A stretch of 64,000 nt of DNA from a virus, in the IMG/VR virus record IMGVR_UViG_3300027741_000021, positions 62,001 through 126,000 of that record. One strand, written 5' to 3'. Of the stretch, positions 47,875 to 55,796 are shown in pieces (the stretch's first letter is position 1; the number at the start of each line of letters is the position of its first letter). The notes beneath the pieces were generated by a model that ran no database searches, was not told where the DNA came from, and worked only from the letters and a program-made list of their open reading frames with translations. The position numbers were made by a program, and so were the translations under genes.

Positions 47875-48009
47875 CTATACCAAAAGTTCTTGATATTCTT
47901 CTTGACCACAGCCGCATTCAGGGCATGTGAAACCATCGGGCAACAAGTCCCAAGCGCCTTCAGTAGCTTCATCGTGGACATGGCCACATACTACACAAAC
48001 ATGTTTCAT
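47875..48009 (-). CDS. Rubredoxin
   Basis: 44 residues, MKHVCVVCGHVHDEATEG... then PDGFTCPECGCGQEEY: the two CxxC knuckles (VCVVCG and TCPECG) that bind one iron atom, with the family's central WDLLPDGF. Rubredoxins pass electrons to rubrerythrin. Its ATG overlaps the stop of the rubrerythrin gene by one base, so the two proteins are made together. Confidence 0.9.
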   Translation of the reverse strand: MKHVCVVCGHVHDEATEGAWDLLPDGFTCPECGCGQEEYQELLV

Positions 48010-48458
48010 TACAGGTTCTCCAGTTGTTGTTGATATGCTGCTGCATGACGCTGTTCAATCTTGGTCAGTGCTGCAAACCGTTTTTCAGCCTTGGCCAGCA
48101 CCGCAGCAAATTGCTCTGCATGCTGTTTCGATTCTGCAATCTGACTATCAGCTTCGATCACAGCACGAGCATTGTGCTCATGTTCAGCTGCTCTGCGGAA
48201 TTCTGGATACATGGTTTCAAACTCGTAAGTTTCTCCTTCAATGGCCCGGACCAGGCACTCCCGGGTTGAGGGCTTGCCGATCAGCAGTTCTAAGTGTGCC
48301 CAGGCATGCAACAATTCTTGATCAGCTGTGTGTTCAAAGTGCTGTGCCACTTGTTCGTGGCCTTCGGCACGAGCAATTTTTGCAAAGTAACGATACTTGA
48401 TGTGTGCTTGGCTTTCTCCAGACAATGCACTTTCTAAGTTTTTGATTGTGAGTGACAT
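48009..48458 (-). CDS. Rubrerythrin-type diiron protein
   Basis: 149 residues from ATG at 48458 (AAGGAG ribosome site); the longer frame starts upstream of it. It begins MSLTIKNLESALSGESQAHI and continues RYFAKIARAEGHEQVAQHF and EHTADQELLHAW, supplying Glu/His iron ligands of the ferritin-like fold. Lacks the fused rubredoxin domain, supplied by the gene downstream. Protects against peroxide. Confidence 0.88.
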   Translation of the reverse strand: MSLTIKNLESALSGESQAHIKYRYFAKIARAEGHEQVAQHFEHTADQELLHAWAHLELLIGKPSTRECLVRAIEGETYEFETMYPEFRRAAEHEHNARAVIEADSQIAESKQHAEQFAAVLAKAEKRFAALTKIEQRHAAAYQQQLENL

Positions 48459-48483
48459 GTTTTCTCCTTGGTTGTCAAGTGTA

Positions 48484-48513
48484 AGTATATAGCGTTTGCA
48501 ACCTATGTGTCGA
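48484..48513 (-). promoter_or_regulatory. Sigma-70-like promoter of rubrerythrin/rubredoxin
   Basis: -35 TCGACA, 18 bp, -10 TATACT. Confidence 0.6.
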
Positions 48514-48536
48514 TGTATTTTCATAGGATTTTGCTA

Positions 48537-48926
48537 TTAAAATTTTATATCCTCATCATAGGGTTCTACTGTCCACCCGATAGAAAATAAATCTTGACGG
48601 ATCTCATCTGTGACGGTACTTTCGCTTACGTAGTGTTTTGTGCTAAACACATCATCATTTCCCAACCCGCTAGCAATACCGCTACAGTACCAGTCCATGT
48701 AGTCGCCCTTGTTCCGCAAGCGGGCAATGATACCACCAGCATAGCGCCAACTGCATGACCATGTTAGATCTGCAAGTCTAGGCCACACATCGTTTTTTTG
48801 GAAAACATTGTTGCACATGGCCGCATAGAGATTCTGTGCGTATGTATCGCCATCAATTACTTTTGTTACTATCCATTCACATGCAACAATATCTTCTTCA
48901 AGATTATTGTCCGGATCGTCTCTCAT
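48537..48926 (-). CDS. Phage protein, unknown function
   Basis: 129 residues, aromatic and acidic (SCSWRYAGGIIARLRN; ends EPYDEDIKF). Overlaps the next gene by 4 bp. Similar proteins occur in other T4-like phages to my recollection. Confidence 0.7.
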   Translation of the reverse strand: MRDDPDNNLEEDIVACEWIVTKVIDGDTYAQNLYAAMCNNVFQKNDVWPRLADLTWSCSWRYAGGIIARLRNKGDYMDWYCSGIASGLGNDDVFSTKHYVSESTVTDEIRQDLFSIGWTVEPYDEDIKF

Positions 48927-49126
48927 TGCAAGATACGTGGCTCATCAAGAAGACCAGCTTGCACATGGTCTGGGAGATCCGCAACATCAACTGGTCTGCT
49001 TTGTGCAGCAAGTTCTTCGGGGGTCATGGATTCAAACATTTCTTCAAGTTCTGCTATCAAAGCATCCAATTCTTCCTGGGTGCCGTCGAAGTCATCAAAC
49101 GCTCCGGGTGCAAATTGTACTTTCAT
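48923..49126 (-). CDS. Small acidic protein
   Basis: 67 residues, many Glu/Asp (QEELDALIAELEEMFESM). Possible nucleic-acid mimic or inhibitor, unproven. Confidence 0.65.
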   Translation of the reverse strand: MKVQFAPGAFDDFDGTQEELDALIAELEEMFESMTPEELAAQSRPVDVADLPDHVQAGLLDEPRILQ

Positions 49127-49161
49127 AATGTATCCTTGTGATAAATTGGTGGGATGTTTTG

Positions 49162-49235
49162 TTGGACCCTCCGGACTCGAACCGGAACCTTACAAATTAT
49201 GAGTTTGCGGCACTAACCATTATGCTAGAGTCCAA
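49162..49235 (-). tRNA. tRNA (CAT), Met or Ile2, isolated from the array
   Basis: Stem GCAAA/TTTGT, loop CTCATAA. Acceptor TTGGACT/GGTCCAA. CCA is not encoded (CAAAA follows). Confidence 0.8.
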
Positions 49236-49298
49236 CAAAACACCCTTTCCTATATTGTGTGTGTGGATGCTGTCAACTTTCATAATATTACTTATCAG

Positions 49299-49577
49299 CT
49301 ACTGCTGTTCTTTGTTCAACGTAGCTTCCAGCTGTCGAATCAATTGACGCACCGAGTCAGGCCCCATGGTCAATGTAGTTGTGCCGTAATTGATCTTTAG
49401 TACCAGCTGTGTGTTACCTGCTTGATTCAGTCCAACTGTATACAAAGCATCTGCGTTCTTATCAATAACAGGAGTTGATACTGCCTGGGTTTCATCAACC
49501 GGACATGTACCAGCATCATTGATATCTTGATCAACCTTGTTGGCAATTTGCCGTTTACGCCATCCAAACATATCCAA
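49299..49577 (-). CDS. Small protein, unknown function
   Basis: 92 residues; C-terminal half is strand/helix rich (LVLKINYGTTTLTMGPDSVRQLIRQLEATL). No family recognised. Confidence 0.6.
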   Translation of the reverse strand: MDMFGWRKRQIANKVDQDINDAGTCPVDETQAVSTPVIDKNADALYTVGLNQAGNTQLVLKINYGTTTLTMGPDSVRQLIRQLEATLNKEQQ

Positions 49578-49589
49578 CTCCTATTGTGA

Positions 49590-50387
49590 TTACTTAGGCA
49601 TCATTAGTGCGTTGAAGTTACTTGGAACAACAATGGTCTGAACTTTGCCAGTCTTGATACCTTCGGAAATATTCAACATGGCCTGAGCTTGCATGAATGC
49701 AATTGAGCTGCCGCTGTTGTTGGCCAGTGCTGCCATACGACGGGATTCAGCTTCAGCAGTCTTGACTTCAATTTCCTTCTGCTTTAGCTCGTTCTTGGAT
49801 TTAACCAATTCATTAGCACTTGCCACAACCGAATCTGCCGGAACAATGTTACGAATCAACACTTGACTGATGGTGATGCTACCATCCAACTTTTCTTCGG
49901 TAAGGTTGCGAATGATCTCTTCCTTGATAAAGTTTTCCATATCGCTACGGGCATCTGCCATATCCAGAGCCTCATGCTTACGAGCAGCCTTGTAGATGGC
50001 GTTACGAGCGTTCTGCACAATGTAGTTGTACATCACGTATGTGTCGCCCTTGAACTCGGCGTGGAAGCTCTTGTTCTTGGTTGAATACAATTCACTTACT
50101 TGCTGGGGATTGATGTTGTAAACAACCACGGCGTCAAAATCTTTCATGGTTGAGTTGTCTTTGGCAACAGGAGTCATGTCGTTAAGTGATACATTAACGT
50201 CCTTGACTGGAAAGGTTAGAACTTCCCCAATGATTGATTGGTTGAAACTACCAGGCAACAGTTCGCCGCTTTGAACTTGCTTATCAAATCCAATTCGTAC
50301 ACCCACTTCACCAGTTTCAATACGAGTACATGCAGATGTTAGTGCAACTGCGGCGGCAATAAAAGAAAGTTTAATAACACGATTCAT
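49590..50387 (-). CDS. SPFH/Band-7 (prohibitin-like) lipoprotein
   Basis: 265 residues. The lipoprotein signal ends LTSAC (lipobox, Cys at about residue 20), then the Band-7 domain: TGEVGVRIGFDKQVQSGELLPGSFN, KDFDAVVVYNINPQQ, VLIRNIVP and a helical Ala/Glu-rich end. Such proteins form membrane rings that control proteases or integrity. Phage copies may protect the host membrane. Confidence 0.85.
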   Translation of the reverse strand: MNRVIKLSFIAAAVALTSACTRIETGEVGVRIGFDKQVQSGELLPGSFNQSIIGEVLTFPVKDVNVSLNDMTPVAKDNSTMKDFDAVVVYNINPQQVSELYSTKNKSFHAEFKGDTYVMYNYIVQNARNAIYKAARKHEALDMADARSDMENFIKEEIIRNLTEEKLDGSITISQVLIRNIVPADSVVASANELVKSKNELKQKEIEVKTAEAESRRMAALANNSGSSIAFMQAQAMLNISEGIKTGKVQTIVVPSNFNALMMPK

Positions 50388-50482
50388 TTAGATAAATCCA
50401 GTGGAAAAAAGATAAAAACACATAACAAAACCCAACACGAAATACAAAGGCCTAAGCCAACGATCATTAATCATACAACACC

Positions 50483-50665
50483 TTAGAATAAAATCACAAG
50501 CACTGTCATCAACATCACTGCTGCCAGTGATACAAGTATACTATACCCTATGCTTTTTGTCAAGGCCAATTGTTCCAAGCCGTTCATATTTCTCAAAGCA
50601 GTAATGCCAAAGTGTATCAAACCGGCAAGGATAGCAAACGCAACCCAAAGTTTAATCATATTCAT
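50483..50665 (-). CDS. Small two-span membrane protein
   Basis: 60 residues, two hydrophobic spans (LWVAFAILAGLIHFGI and SILVSLAAVMLMTVLVILF). Start uncertain: a second ATG two codons later has better spacing to AAAGG. Could be a spanin or holin-like protein, unproven. Confidence 0.6.
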   Translation of the reverse strand: MNMIKLWVAFAILAGLIHFGITALRNMNGLEQLALTKSIGYSILVSLAAVMLMTVLVILF

Positions 50666-50683
50666 CCTTTGTTAAAAAAACAT

Positions 50684-50712
50684 ACTATAGCATTGTTACA
50701 AATAGCCGTCAA
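50684..50712 (-). promoter_or_regulatory. Sigma-70-like promoter
   Basis: -35 TTGACG, 17 bp, -10 TATAGT, at the end of the 51-residue gene. Serves 50483-50665. Confidence 0.6.
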
Positions 50713-50851
50713 CCTCTGCTAATGCAGCAGTTTCTGCCACAGCATACACCAAATCCACTGACACTTTCAGCATACCAGCAACGGTCACTGGTCGGTATCC
50801 TTGCTCCAACAGAGATTCAATCTCTGCAATTATTTCTTTCATCTTGCTCAT
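50696..50851 (-). CDS. Small protein, 51 residues
   Basis: Starts MSKMKEIIAEIESLLEQGYR. ATG overlaps the stop of the GT17 gene (ATGA). Helical; probably structured as a small regulator. Not in standard ORF lists because of size. Confidence 0.6.
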   Translation of the reverse strand: MSKMKEIIAEIESLLEQGYRPVTVAGMLKVSVDLVYAVAETAALAEVDGYL

Positions 50852-51759
50852 TTGTTGTCCTTTTTGTCGGGTAGTAAAAATTCTCGTACTCTTGGTAATT
50901 CAAACAGCATGGCAGGCAGTTGATCCACAGGAAACCGTTTCAAAATTGACTCTGGTTCCCAGGACAAACTTTCACCTTCGACAAATTTGAATCCTCGGCT
51001 TTTATGCAGTTGATGTCCTTTATTTGGTGCATGTGCATATGATGCACTTTTGGTTTGATTCCTTGCATCTCCGCCCATCCAACTGAAATGCCATCCAAAC
51101 TCATCAAATATGTTTCCATCTATGGTGGGAGTAATTATCTGTGCAGGCACATGATATTTGCAACGAATACGATGCGGAGTTGATTGGCTGATAATGGATT
51201 TTTTACAAATACTCATAGCGGTACGCCAAACAAATGGCCACCCTGCACGAGCATATGGTCGCAGGTCGGCCCTACCATACAGATTGATCAAGGGCAATTT
51301 TACCACACAATCAGGATGGTTGCGAGCTATATTCAACGCAAATCCAATATGGTCTGGATTGATAATCTCATCACAGTCACTCATCAAGATCCAGTCATTA
51401 TCATCGAACATGTAAAGTACCTTCTGCAATGCATTGCGTTGAATGCGATCTCTGGCCACAGCTTTGATAGATTCTATATCTGCACGATCCTCAGGGAACT
51501 GTGCATTAAAGTCATGCTCTTCTAATTTTAAATCAAGATCATCAGCCATTTGCACTTCGACCACAGTGATTTTTTCTGCAGGAAGTCCCAGCTCTTTAAT
51601 CAAGTTTTTCAACTGATACTGTCTAGGAATAGCAGTGTGTGTCATATTGGATTCTGAAATCACAAAATGATCCACATGATCTTTCAGTAAATTGATCCTG
51701 AATTCCAACAACTCACGCTCGTTGAAATAGGGAAAATAATCAATAAGTTGATTGGTCAT
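50848..51759 (-). CDS. GT17-like glycosyltransferase (MGAT3 family)
   Basis: 303 residues. DYFPYFNERELLEFRINLLK and HFVISESNMTH match the GT17 beta-1,4-N-acetylglucosaminyltransferase start; ILMSDCDEI (DxD-like) follows near residue 135 and GWHFSWMGG later. Likely transfers a sugar to a glycan; acceptor unknown. Confidence 0.85.
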   Translation of the reverse strand: MTNQLIDYFPYFNERELLEFRINLLKDHVDHFVISESNMTHTAIPRQYQLKNLIKELGLPAEKITVVEVQMADDLDLKLEEHDFNAQFPEDRADIESIKAVARDRIQRNALQKVLYMFDDNDWILMSDCDEIINPDHIGFALNIARNHPDCVVKLPLINLYGRADLRPYARAGWPFVWRTAMSICKKSIISQSTPHRIRCKYHVPAQIITPTIDGNIFDEFGWHFSWMGGDARNQTKSASYAHAPNKGHQLHKSRGFKFVEGESLSWEPESILKRFPVDQLPAMLFELPRVREFLLPDKKDNK

Positions 51760-51774
51760 TGTTGGGGTCTTTCG

Positions 51775-52239
51775 TCAACCGGCATTCCACACCTCTGTGT
51801 ATCCTTCTTCCACAGTTGGTTCTTCCCAACCTGCGATCATACCACGCATGACATGATCAGGAATGTTCTTGCCCGGCCGGCTGGCCAGTCGACGAGCCAA
51901 TTCTTCTGGTTCAGGAGTCTTAAACACCACAGCAATATGTTCGTAGTTGGGCAACATGCGGAACTTCTTCTTGCGGCTTTTGACTGTGGTCGAGGTCTGA
52001 TCCCAGATCACAGTATGTCCGTGCTCACGTGCAAATACAACTTGTTCAGTCATCAAGTCCACAGCCGTGGGCATGTATTCCTTGAACACTTCGTTGTAGG
52101 TTTTACCTTGTTTATGGGCATACGCTTCAACAAAATTGTCCGTAGAAACTATAGTCAACCCCAACGCCCAGTCTTGATCTCGAATCCAGGTGCTTTTGCC
52201 TGCGCCCGGCACTCCTACTAATACGTAAACTTTTGGCAC
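51775..52239 (-). CDS. P-loop kinase, polynucleotide-kinase-like
   Basis: 154 residues. VLVGVPGAGKSTWIRD is a Walker A; IWDQTSTTVKSRKKK resembles the substrate lobe and lid of Pnkp/AAA_33 kinases. Could phosphorylate 5' RNA ends before ligation by the two RNA ligases here, as T4 Pnk does, but no phosphatase domain is present. Confidence 0.78.
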   Translation of the reverse strand: MPKVYVLVGVPGAGKSTWIRDQDWALGLTIVSTDNFVEAYAHKQGKTYNEVFKEYMPTAVDLMTEQVVFAREHGHTVIWDQTSTTVKSRKKKFRMLPNYEHIAVVFKTPEPEELARRLASRPGKNIPDHVMRGMIAGWEEPTVEEGYTEVWNAG

Positions 52240-52352
52240 TATTTCTCTACAATTCGATAATCACTCTTGGGATAGCGTTGTTGCAACCATTCAATAAGAC
52301 CTGGTTCCCAAGGCAGTTTGACTGATTCATAACGATTGGTAATGTATTTCAT
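52239..52352 (-). CDS. Very small protein, 37 residues
   Basis: Starts MKYITNRYESVKLPWEPGL. Overlaps both neighbours by 1-4 bp. Its position in a tight run of small genes supports it; function unknown. Confidence 0.5.
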   Translation of the reverse strand: MKYITNRYESVKLPWEPGLIEWLQQRYPKSDYRIVEK

Positions 52353-52543
52353 TCTTCAACTCCGAAATGTTTCAACAAAAATTCTAAATCGGGATGACCA
52401 TTATGAAACGCTTTATCAATACATTCCCTCACAATCAACTCGGCGAACTTTTCTAATTCATCTGTGTAGAATTGATATACGCAAAGGTTCTGTTTGTGTG
52501 TAGATCCAGCCTGTTCAGCAAGTTTTCGAATTCGTTCGTTCAT
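52349..52543 (-). CDS. Small helical protein, paralogue set member 1
   Basis: 64 residues. Shares (E)FA-LIVREC(I/A) and the ending HFGVEE with the protein at 52540. ATG overlaps the upstream stop. A tandem-duplicated family of unknown function. Confidence 0.68.
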   Translation of the reverse strand: MNERIRKLAEQAGSTHKQNLCVYQFYTDELEKFAELIVRECIDKAFHNGHPDLEFLLKHFGVEE

Positions 52544-52734
52544 TCTTCAACTCCGAAATGTTCTCTAATCTCTTCGTAAATGTCCAATGCATCATGGTCG
52601 GCGGCAACATTGGCACATTCCCGCACAATTAACTGGGCAAACCGTTCAACATTAAGCCAATCTTCAAGTTCATACTGTGCTTGCCCATCCCAACAGGCTT
52701 TGTTGAGAAATTTTTGTATTAGTTCTTTGTTCAT
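52540..52734 (-). CDS. Small helical protein, paralogue set member 2
   Basis: 64 residues with RFAQLIVRECANVAADHDALD and the HFGVEE ending shared with 52349. Unknown. Confidence 0.68.
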   Translation of the reverse strand: MNKELIQKFLNKACWDGQAQYELEDWLNVERFAQLIVRECANVAADHDALDIYEEIREHFGVEE

Positions 52735-52949
52735 TCTACATGTCCTAGCGTTTGAGGGCTGTGATCCAATCGATCCATGTTATCACCGTGATAGAAGAAT
52801 GCGTCTGGATCCGTTATTGTAACACACAAATCGCTATGGGTCAAGTCATAGTCCACAAAGTCTGTGCCATTGTACACACGGAAAAAATACTTGCCCTCAA
52901 AGGAACGAAGAAGGTGGCCTTTGACTCCATCTGCTGACGTTGGTTTCAT
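52731..52949 (-). CDS. Small phage protein
   Basis: 72 residues, FFRVYNGTDFVDYDLTH and TITDPDAFFYHGDNMDR; no motif recognised. Four-base overlaps with neighbours. Confidence 0.62.
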   Translation of the reverse strand: MKPTSADGVKGHLLRSFEGKYFFRVYNGTDFVDYDLTHSDLCVTITDPDAFFYHGDNMDRLDHSPQTLGHVE

Positions 52950-53149
52950 TCTTGTCTCCTGTACAAGGCATCGCCTAGTTCTTGCTCCAGGCGGTCGATA
53001 CGGTATTCATACCGATCAGTGATCCGAGCCACTTCATCTTCTGCACTTGAAAGTTCTTCTTGTAGATAGGTGATTTGTCCACGCAACCGAATAATCTCTT
53101 GTTCAAGCTCAAATATCTTTTCTCGTCGTGGATCTTCATCCTCGTTCAT
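52946..53149 (-). CDS. Short coiled-coil protein
   Basis: 67 residues forming heptads of Leu/Ile with many charged residues (FELEQEIIRLRGQITYLQEE). Overlaps both neighbours. Confidence 0.65.
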   Translation of the reverse strand: MNEDEDPRREKIFELEQEIIRLRGQITYLQEELSSAEDEVARITDRYEYRIDRLEQELGDALYRRQE

Positions 53150-53387
53150 TTTTTAACCCAGATGTTTTTGCATCATGCAATTCACCATATCCAAATTCCA
53201 ACTGAATCCATTGACGATCTAACTCATCGCTCCAGTCTCGGTCTCCGGTGTAGTAAGCACGTTCCTTGACCTCATCCAACACAGCCTCAACAACCAACTT
53301 GGCAAACTTTTCTAGTGTTTCGCCGCCAACCATGGGATAGTGACTGCCGCCTGCTTGCAATGCAATTTCGTAAATTCGTTTGTTCAT
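53136..53387 (-). CDS. Small helical protein, distant paralogue of 52349/52540
   Basis: 83 residues with EKFAKLVVEAVLDEV, similar to the (E)KFAELIVREC core of the small paralogues. Function unknown. Confidence 0.65.
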   Translation of the reverse strand: MNKRIYEIALQAGGSHYPMVGGETLEKFAKLVVEAVLDEVKERAYYTGDRDWSDELDRQWIQLEFGYGELHDAKTSGLKNERG

Positions 53388-53746
53388 TATTTGTTCTTGG
53401 TTAGATCTTTGAGATTGAGCACTTCTTCTTTCAGCTTTTTGTTCTCGCGCTTGAGATTTCTATTCTCGTGCTGCGCCCAGCCTTCTTTTTCATGTGCTTT
53501 GCGCAAGGCCAACAACTCGTCGGCTTCAATGATTCGCAGGTCCTTGTCGGGAAAGATCATCAATTTACCATTGTCCCAATCAAATCCTGATTGCATGTTC
53601 TTGATATTGACACAGGGCGTACCACCAGCGGATCCTGCAGTCTTTACCACAACAACAACATTAACTCCTTCGGGAGTAGGATAGTTGTGACGCAATTGAC
53701 TTTCGTATAGCCAATCAACTTGTTCTTTAAGTTCTTTAAGATTCAT
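53387..53746 (-). CDS. Coiled-coil phage protein
   Basis: 119 residues; N-terminal basic helix, then VNVVVVVKTAG and a long coiled coil at the end (NRNLKRENKKLKEEVLNLK). Unknown. Confidence 0.65.
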   Translation of the reverse strand: MNLKELKEQVDWLYESQLRHNYPTPEGVNVVVVVKTAGSAGGTPCVNIKNMQSGFDWDNGKLMIFPDKDLRIIEADELLALRKAHEKEGWAQHENRNLKRENKKLKEEVLNLKDLTKNK

Positions 53747-53777
53747 TTTGTTTTTGCTCTTTCATAATCACAATAAT

Positions 53778-53942
53778 TTATGTTTGCTTTTGCAACAGTG
53801 CCAAAAACTCGTCCATTCGAGCCAATTGCATGTGATGCAGATACATGTACAGTCGAGTCTCTACAGGCCAGGAACCAAATGCACTTACCACCCAGCCCGG
53901 TACTGTTTCTTCCAGTTGTGCAACATATTCTTCAACGCTCAC
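53778..53942 (-). CDS. Small protein, GTG start, 54 residues
   Basis: Starts VSVEEYVAQLEETVPGWVV; AAGGAG lies 6 bp upstream. Ends LALLQKQT. Unknown. Confidence 0.5.
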   Translation of the reverse strand: MSVEEYVAQLEETVPGWVVSAFGSWPVETRLYMYLHHMQLARMDEFLALLQKQT

Positions 53943-53945
53943 GAT

Positions 53946-54287
53946 TTACTCCTTGTGCCAATTGCCTTGCAAACAATGCAAGAACTCATGCCCGGCCATA
54001 CGCATGTCCACTTTCTCGGGCAGGATCATGGTACAACGATCCTGTTGATACCATGTGCATGCCAGTGCCCCTTTGGGAAATCCATTGAATCCAAACTTGC
54101 GACTTTGCGCATCACAAGCAGCTTGGATCTCCGAAGCCTTGACATAACTTATGTCCAACTGTGTTCGGTTGGTGAGATTCTGCCGCATGTCAAACACACG
54201 GCCAGGCGAGTTATCAAAATTCCATTGTGCATGCACCGTGCTTGCAAGCAAAGTTATTGCAACAGATAAAGCAATATTTTTCAACAT
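53946..54287 (-). CDS. Secreted protein with a zinc-peptidase-like motif
   Basis: 113 residues. Signal peptide (LKNIALSVAITLLASTVHA, cut about residue 20), then near the end AGHEFLHCLQGNWH: HExxH with a further His 7 residues on. It could be a small periplasmic peptidase, possibly of cell wall or host protein. No family name. Confidence 0.65.
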   Translation of the reverse strand: MLKNIALSVAITLLASTVHAQWNFDNSPGRVFDMRQNLTNRTQLDISYVKASEIQAACDAQSRKFGFNGFPKGALACTWYQQDRCTMILPEKVDMRMAGHEFLHCLQGNWHKE

Positions 54288-54290
54288 AAA

Positions 54291-55313
54291 TTATTTTTCT
54301 CCCAGCAGATACCGGTTAGAGATAGCCTTGAAAGTCATTCCACCACCCACTTGCTTGAACACAATACCTTCACGTTCTGGTCCAGTGATATCACCCATGA
54401 CAGATTTGCCTTCGGCAAACTGTAGAATTTCTTCAACAGCGCCTGTGCCAAGATTCCTGTCAGTGTGCAGCACAGGAACATGCAGCAGTCCCATCTTCTC
54501 AACAAGAGCTCGACGGAATGCAGGAGAGATGTACCCGCCGCCAAACACGTCGTACACATCAAACACACAAAACTCTGGCTGGGTCAACCGGTAGATATTG
54601 CCTTGAATGCCGGGGCCGATCAGTTCACCTTGGATAGCAACATCCTTGTCACCAAACAGATTGCGGATCTTGTCTTCGATGTTGTCACGACGTGCAACAG
54701 ACCAGAATGTGTTACCTTCGGTTTCCTTAAGGTCCAGGTTGCGAGAGCAAACACCAAACTCACCATCGATCAAGTACACAGTCATTGAAGAGCCTTCCAG
54801 CTTTTCAGTAACTTCAAACTCAGCGCCTGTTTCAGCGGCAGCACGGATTTCCGCAACAAGATTCTGAGCACGTTCCTGGTCAGTCTTGGGAATCTCAGAA
54901 GGGAAGTTACCCTTGGCCAGGCCAGCCAACTGTGCATTCATAGGCATTTCCCACTTCACAATGCCCAGCAGTTCAGACACATCTTCACCTTCAGTGAAAG
55001 AATTTGTTTGTGGAATAACATCATCAAGATTCAGCAGCAGACCTTGGCTCAGTTGGCCTCGTAGCTTTACAGTACGCAGACGTTCACCGCGGATGCCTTC
55101 AAACTCGCGAGGCTCCTTGCCCTTGCTTAGGAAAGCAGCAATCTCAGTGGGAATCCAAGAGTCAATCTCGCAATACACTGCACGGTCGCCCGTCTTGAAC
55201 TCGCCCTTCTTTACCACTACCTTCCATCCACCAATGGTAGCGCACTCAATTGCATCTGCACCCTCAATGGGATTCAGCGCATCAATCACACGGATAGTTG
55301 CCATCTTACGCAT
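54291..55313 (-). CDS. RNA ligase with N-terminal OB-like domain (DraRnl/Rnl5-like)
   Basis: 340 residues. The first ~155 residues look like an OB-fold domain (TIRVIDALNPIEGADAIE). The ligase core has FEVTEKLEGSSMTVYL (motif I, K-x-E-G), GVCSRNLDL (III-like), DVAIQGELIG, PEREGIVFK (IV) and MTFKAISNRYLL (V). Differs from Rnl1 at 41875. Seals RNA nicks; may repair cut tRNA with the kinase at 51775. Confidence 0.85.
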   Translation of the reverse strand: MRKMATIRVIDALNPIEGADAIECATIGGWKVVVKKGEFKTGDRAVYCEIDSWIPTEIAAFLSKGKEPREFEGIRGERLRTVKLRGQLSQGLLLNLDDVIPQTNSFTEGEDVSELLGIVKWEMPMNAQLAGLAKGNFPSEIPKTDQERAQNLVAEIRAAAETGAEFEVTEKLEGSSMTVYLIDGEFGVCSRNLDLKETEGNTFWSVARRDNIEDKIRNLFGDKDVAIQGELIGPGIQGNIYRLTQPEFCVFDVYDVFGGGYISPAFRRALVEKMGLLHVPVLHTDRNLGTGAVEEILQFAEGKSVMGDITGPEREGIVFKQVGGGMTFKAISNRYLLGEK

Positions 55314-55324
55314 TTTGTTTCTCC

Positions 55325-55525
55325 TTACTCAATTACTCGCATTACCTTCAACCATTTGTTGAAGTCTTTTTGTTTCCACTCACCTTGCCGAAGCCAACAA
55401 TAAACCTTATCAACAGGCAGATGAGCAATTTCATCTTCTGACAAACGACCAACGTGTTTGATATCTTCGGCGTAAATGCCTTTCTTGGCAATACGGCAAC
55501 GAATAAGTTCTTCATGTTTGGTCAT
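55325..55525 (-). CDS. Small phage protein, unknown function
   Basis: 66 residues, charged, WLRQGEWKQKDFNKWLK in the middle. Overlaps the neighbour by 4 bp. Confidence 0.62.
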   Translation of the reverse strand: MTKHEELIRCRIAKKGIYAEDIKHVGRLSEDEIAHLPVDKVYCWLRQGEWKQKDFNKWLKVMRVIE

Positions 55526-55734
55526 TTGCTTTTCTTTCCAATCTGTGCCACAACATTGGCCTTGCTCGAGTGCAGTTGGTACAGGAACCTACGGTACGCT
55601 CGCAATGAGGCAATGCTCATGGGATCTTCTTTGCCTTCAAGTTCGGCAATCTTTGCTTCTAACTCTTGTTCTTTTGCACGGTGGCGCTCAATGTCTGCAC
55701 TGAGCCCTTTTGCTTTGTTCCAAAAGAATTTCAT
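55522..55734 (-). CDS. Small basic helical protein
   Basis: 70 residues, two charged helices (KEQELEAKIAELEGK). AGGAGA ribosome site and promoter at 55768. Confidence 0.65.
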   Translation of the reverse strand: MKFFWNKAKGLSADIERHRAKEQELEAKIAELEGKEDPMSIASLRAYRRFLYQLHSSKANVVAQIGKKSK

Positions 55735-55767
55735 AACATTCTCCTGTTTGTTGCTGTGTATGTGTGT

Positions 55768-55796
55768 ATTATACTCGATTTGTCAATTCTGGTCAA
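55768..55796 (-). promoter_or_regulatory. Sigma-70-like early promoter
   Basis: -35 TTGACC, 17 bp, -10 TATAAT. Serves 55522-55734 and the genes after it. Confidence 0.88.

Noticed and set aside
54151-55362. Long plus-strand frames opposite the RNA ligase and early genes
   Set aside because: These are shadow frames with no ribosome sites and unlikely composition; the minus-strand genes have recognisable motifs.
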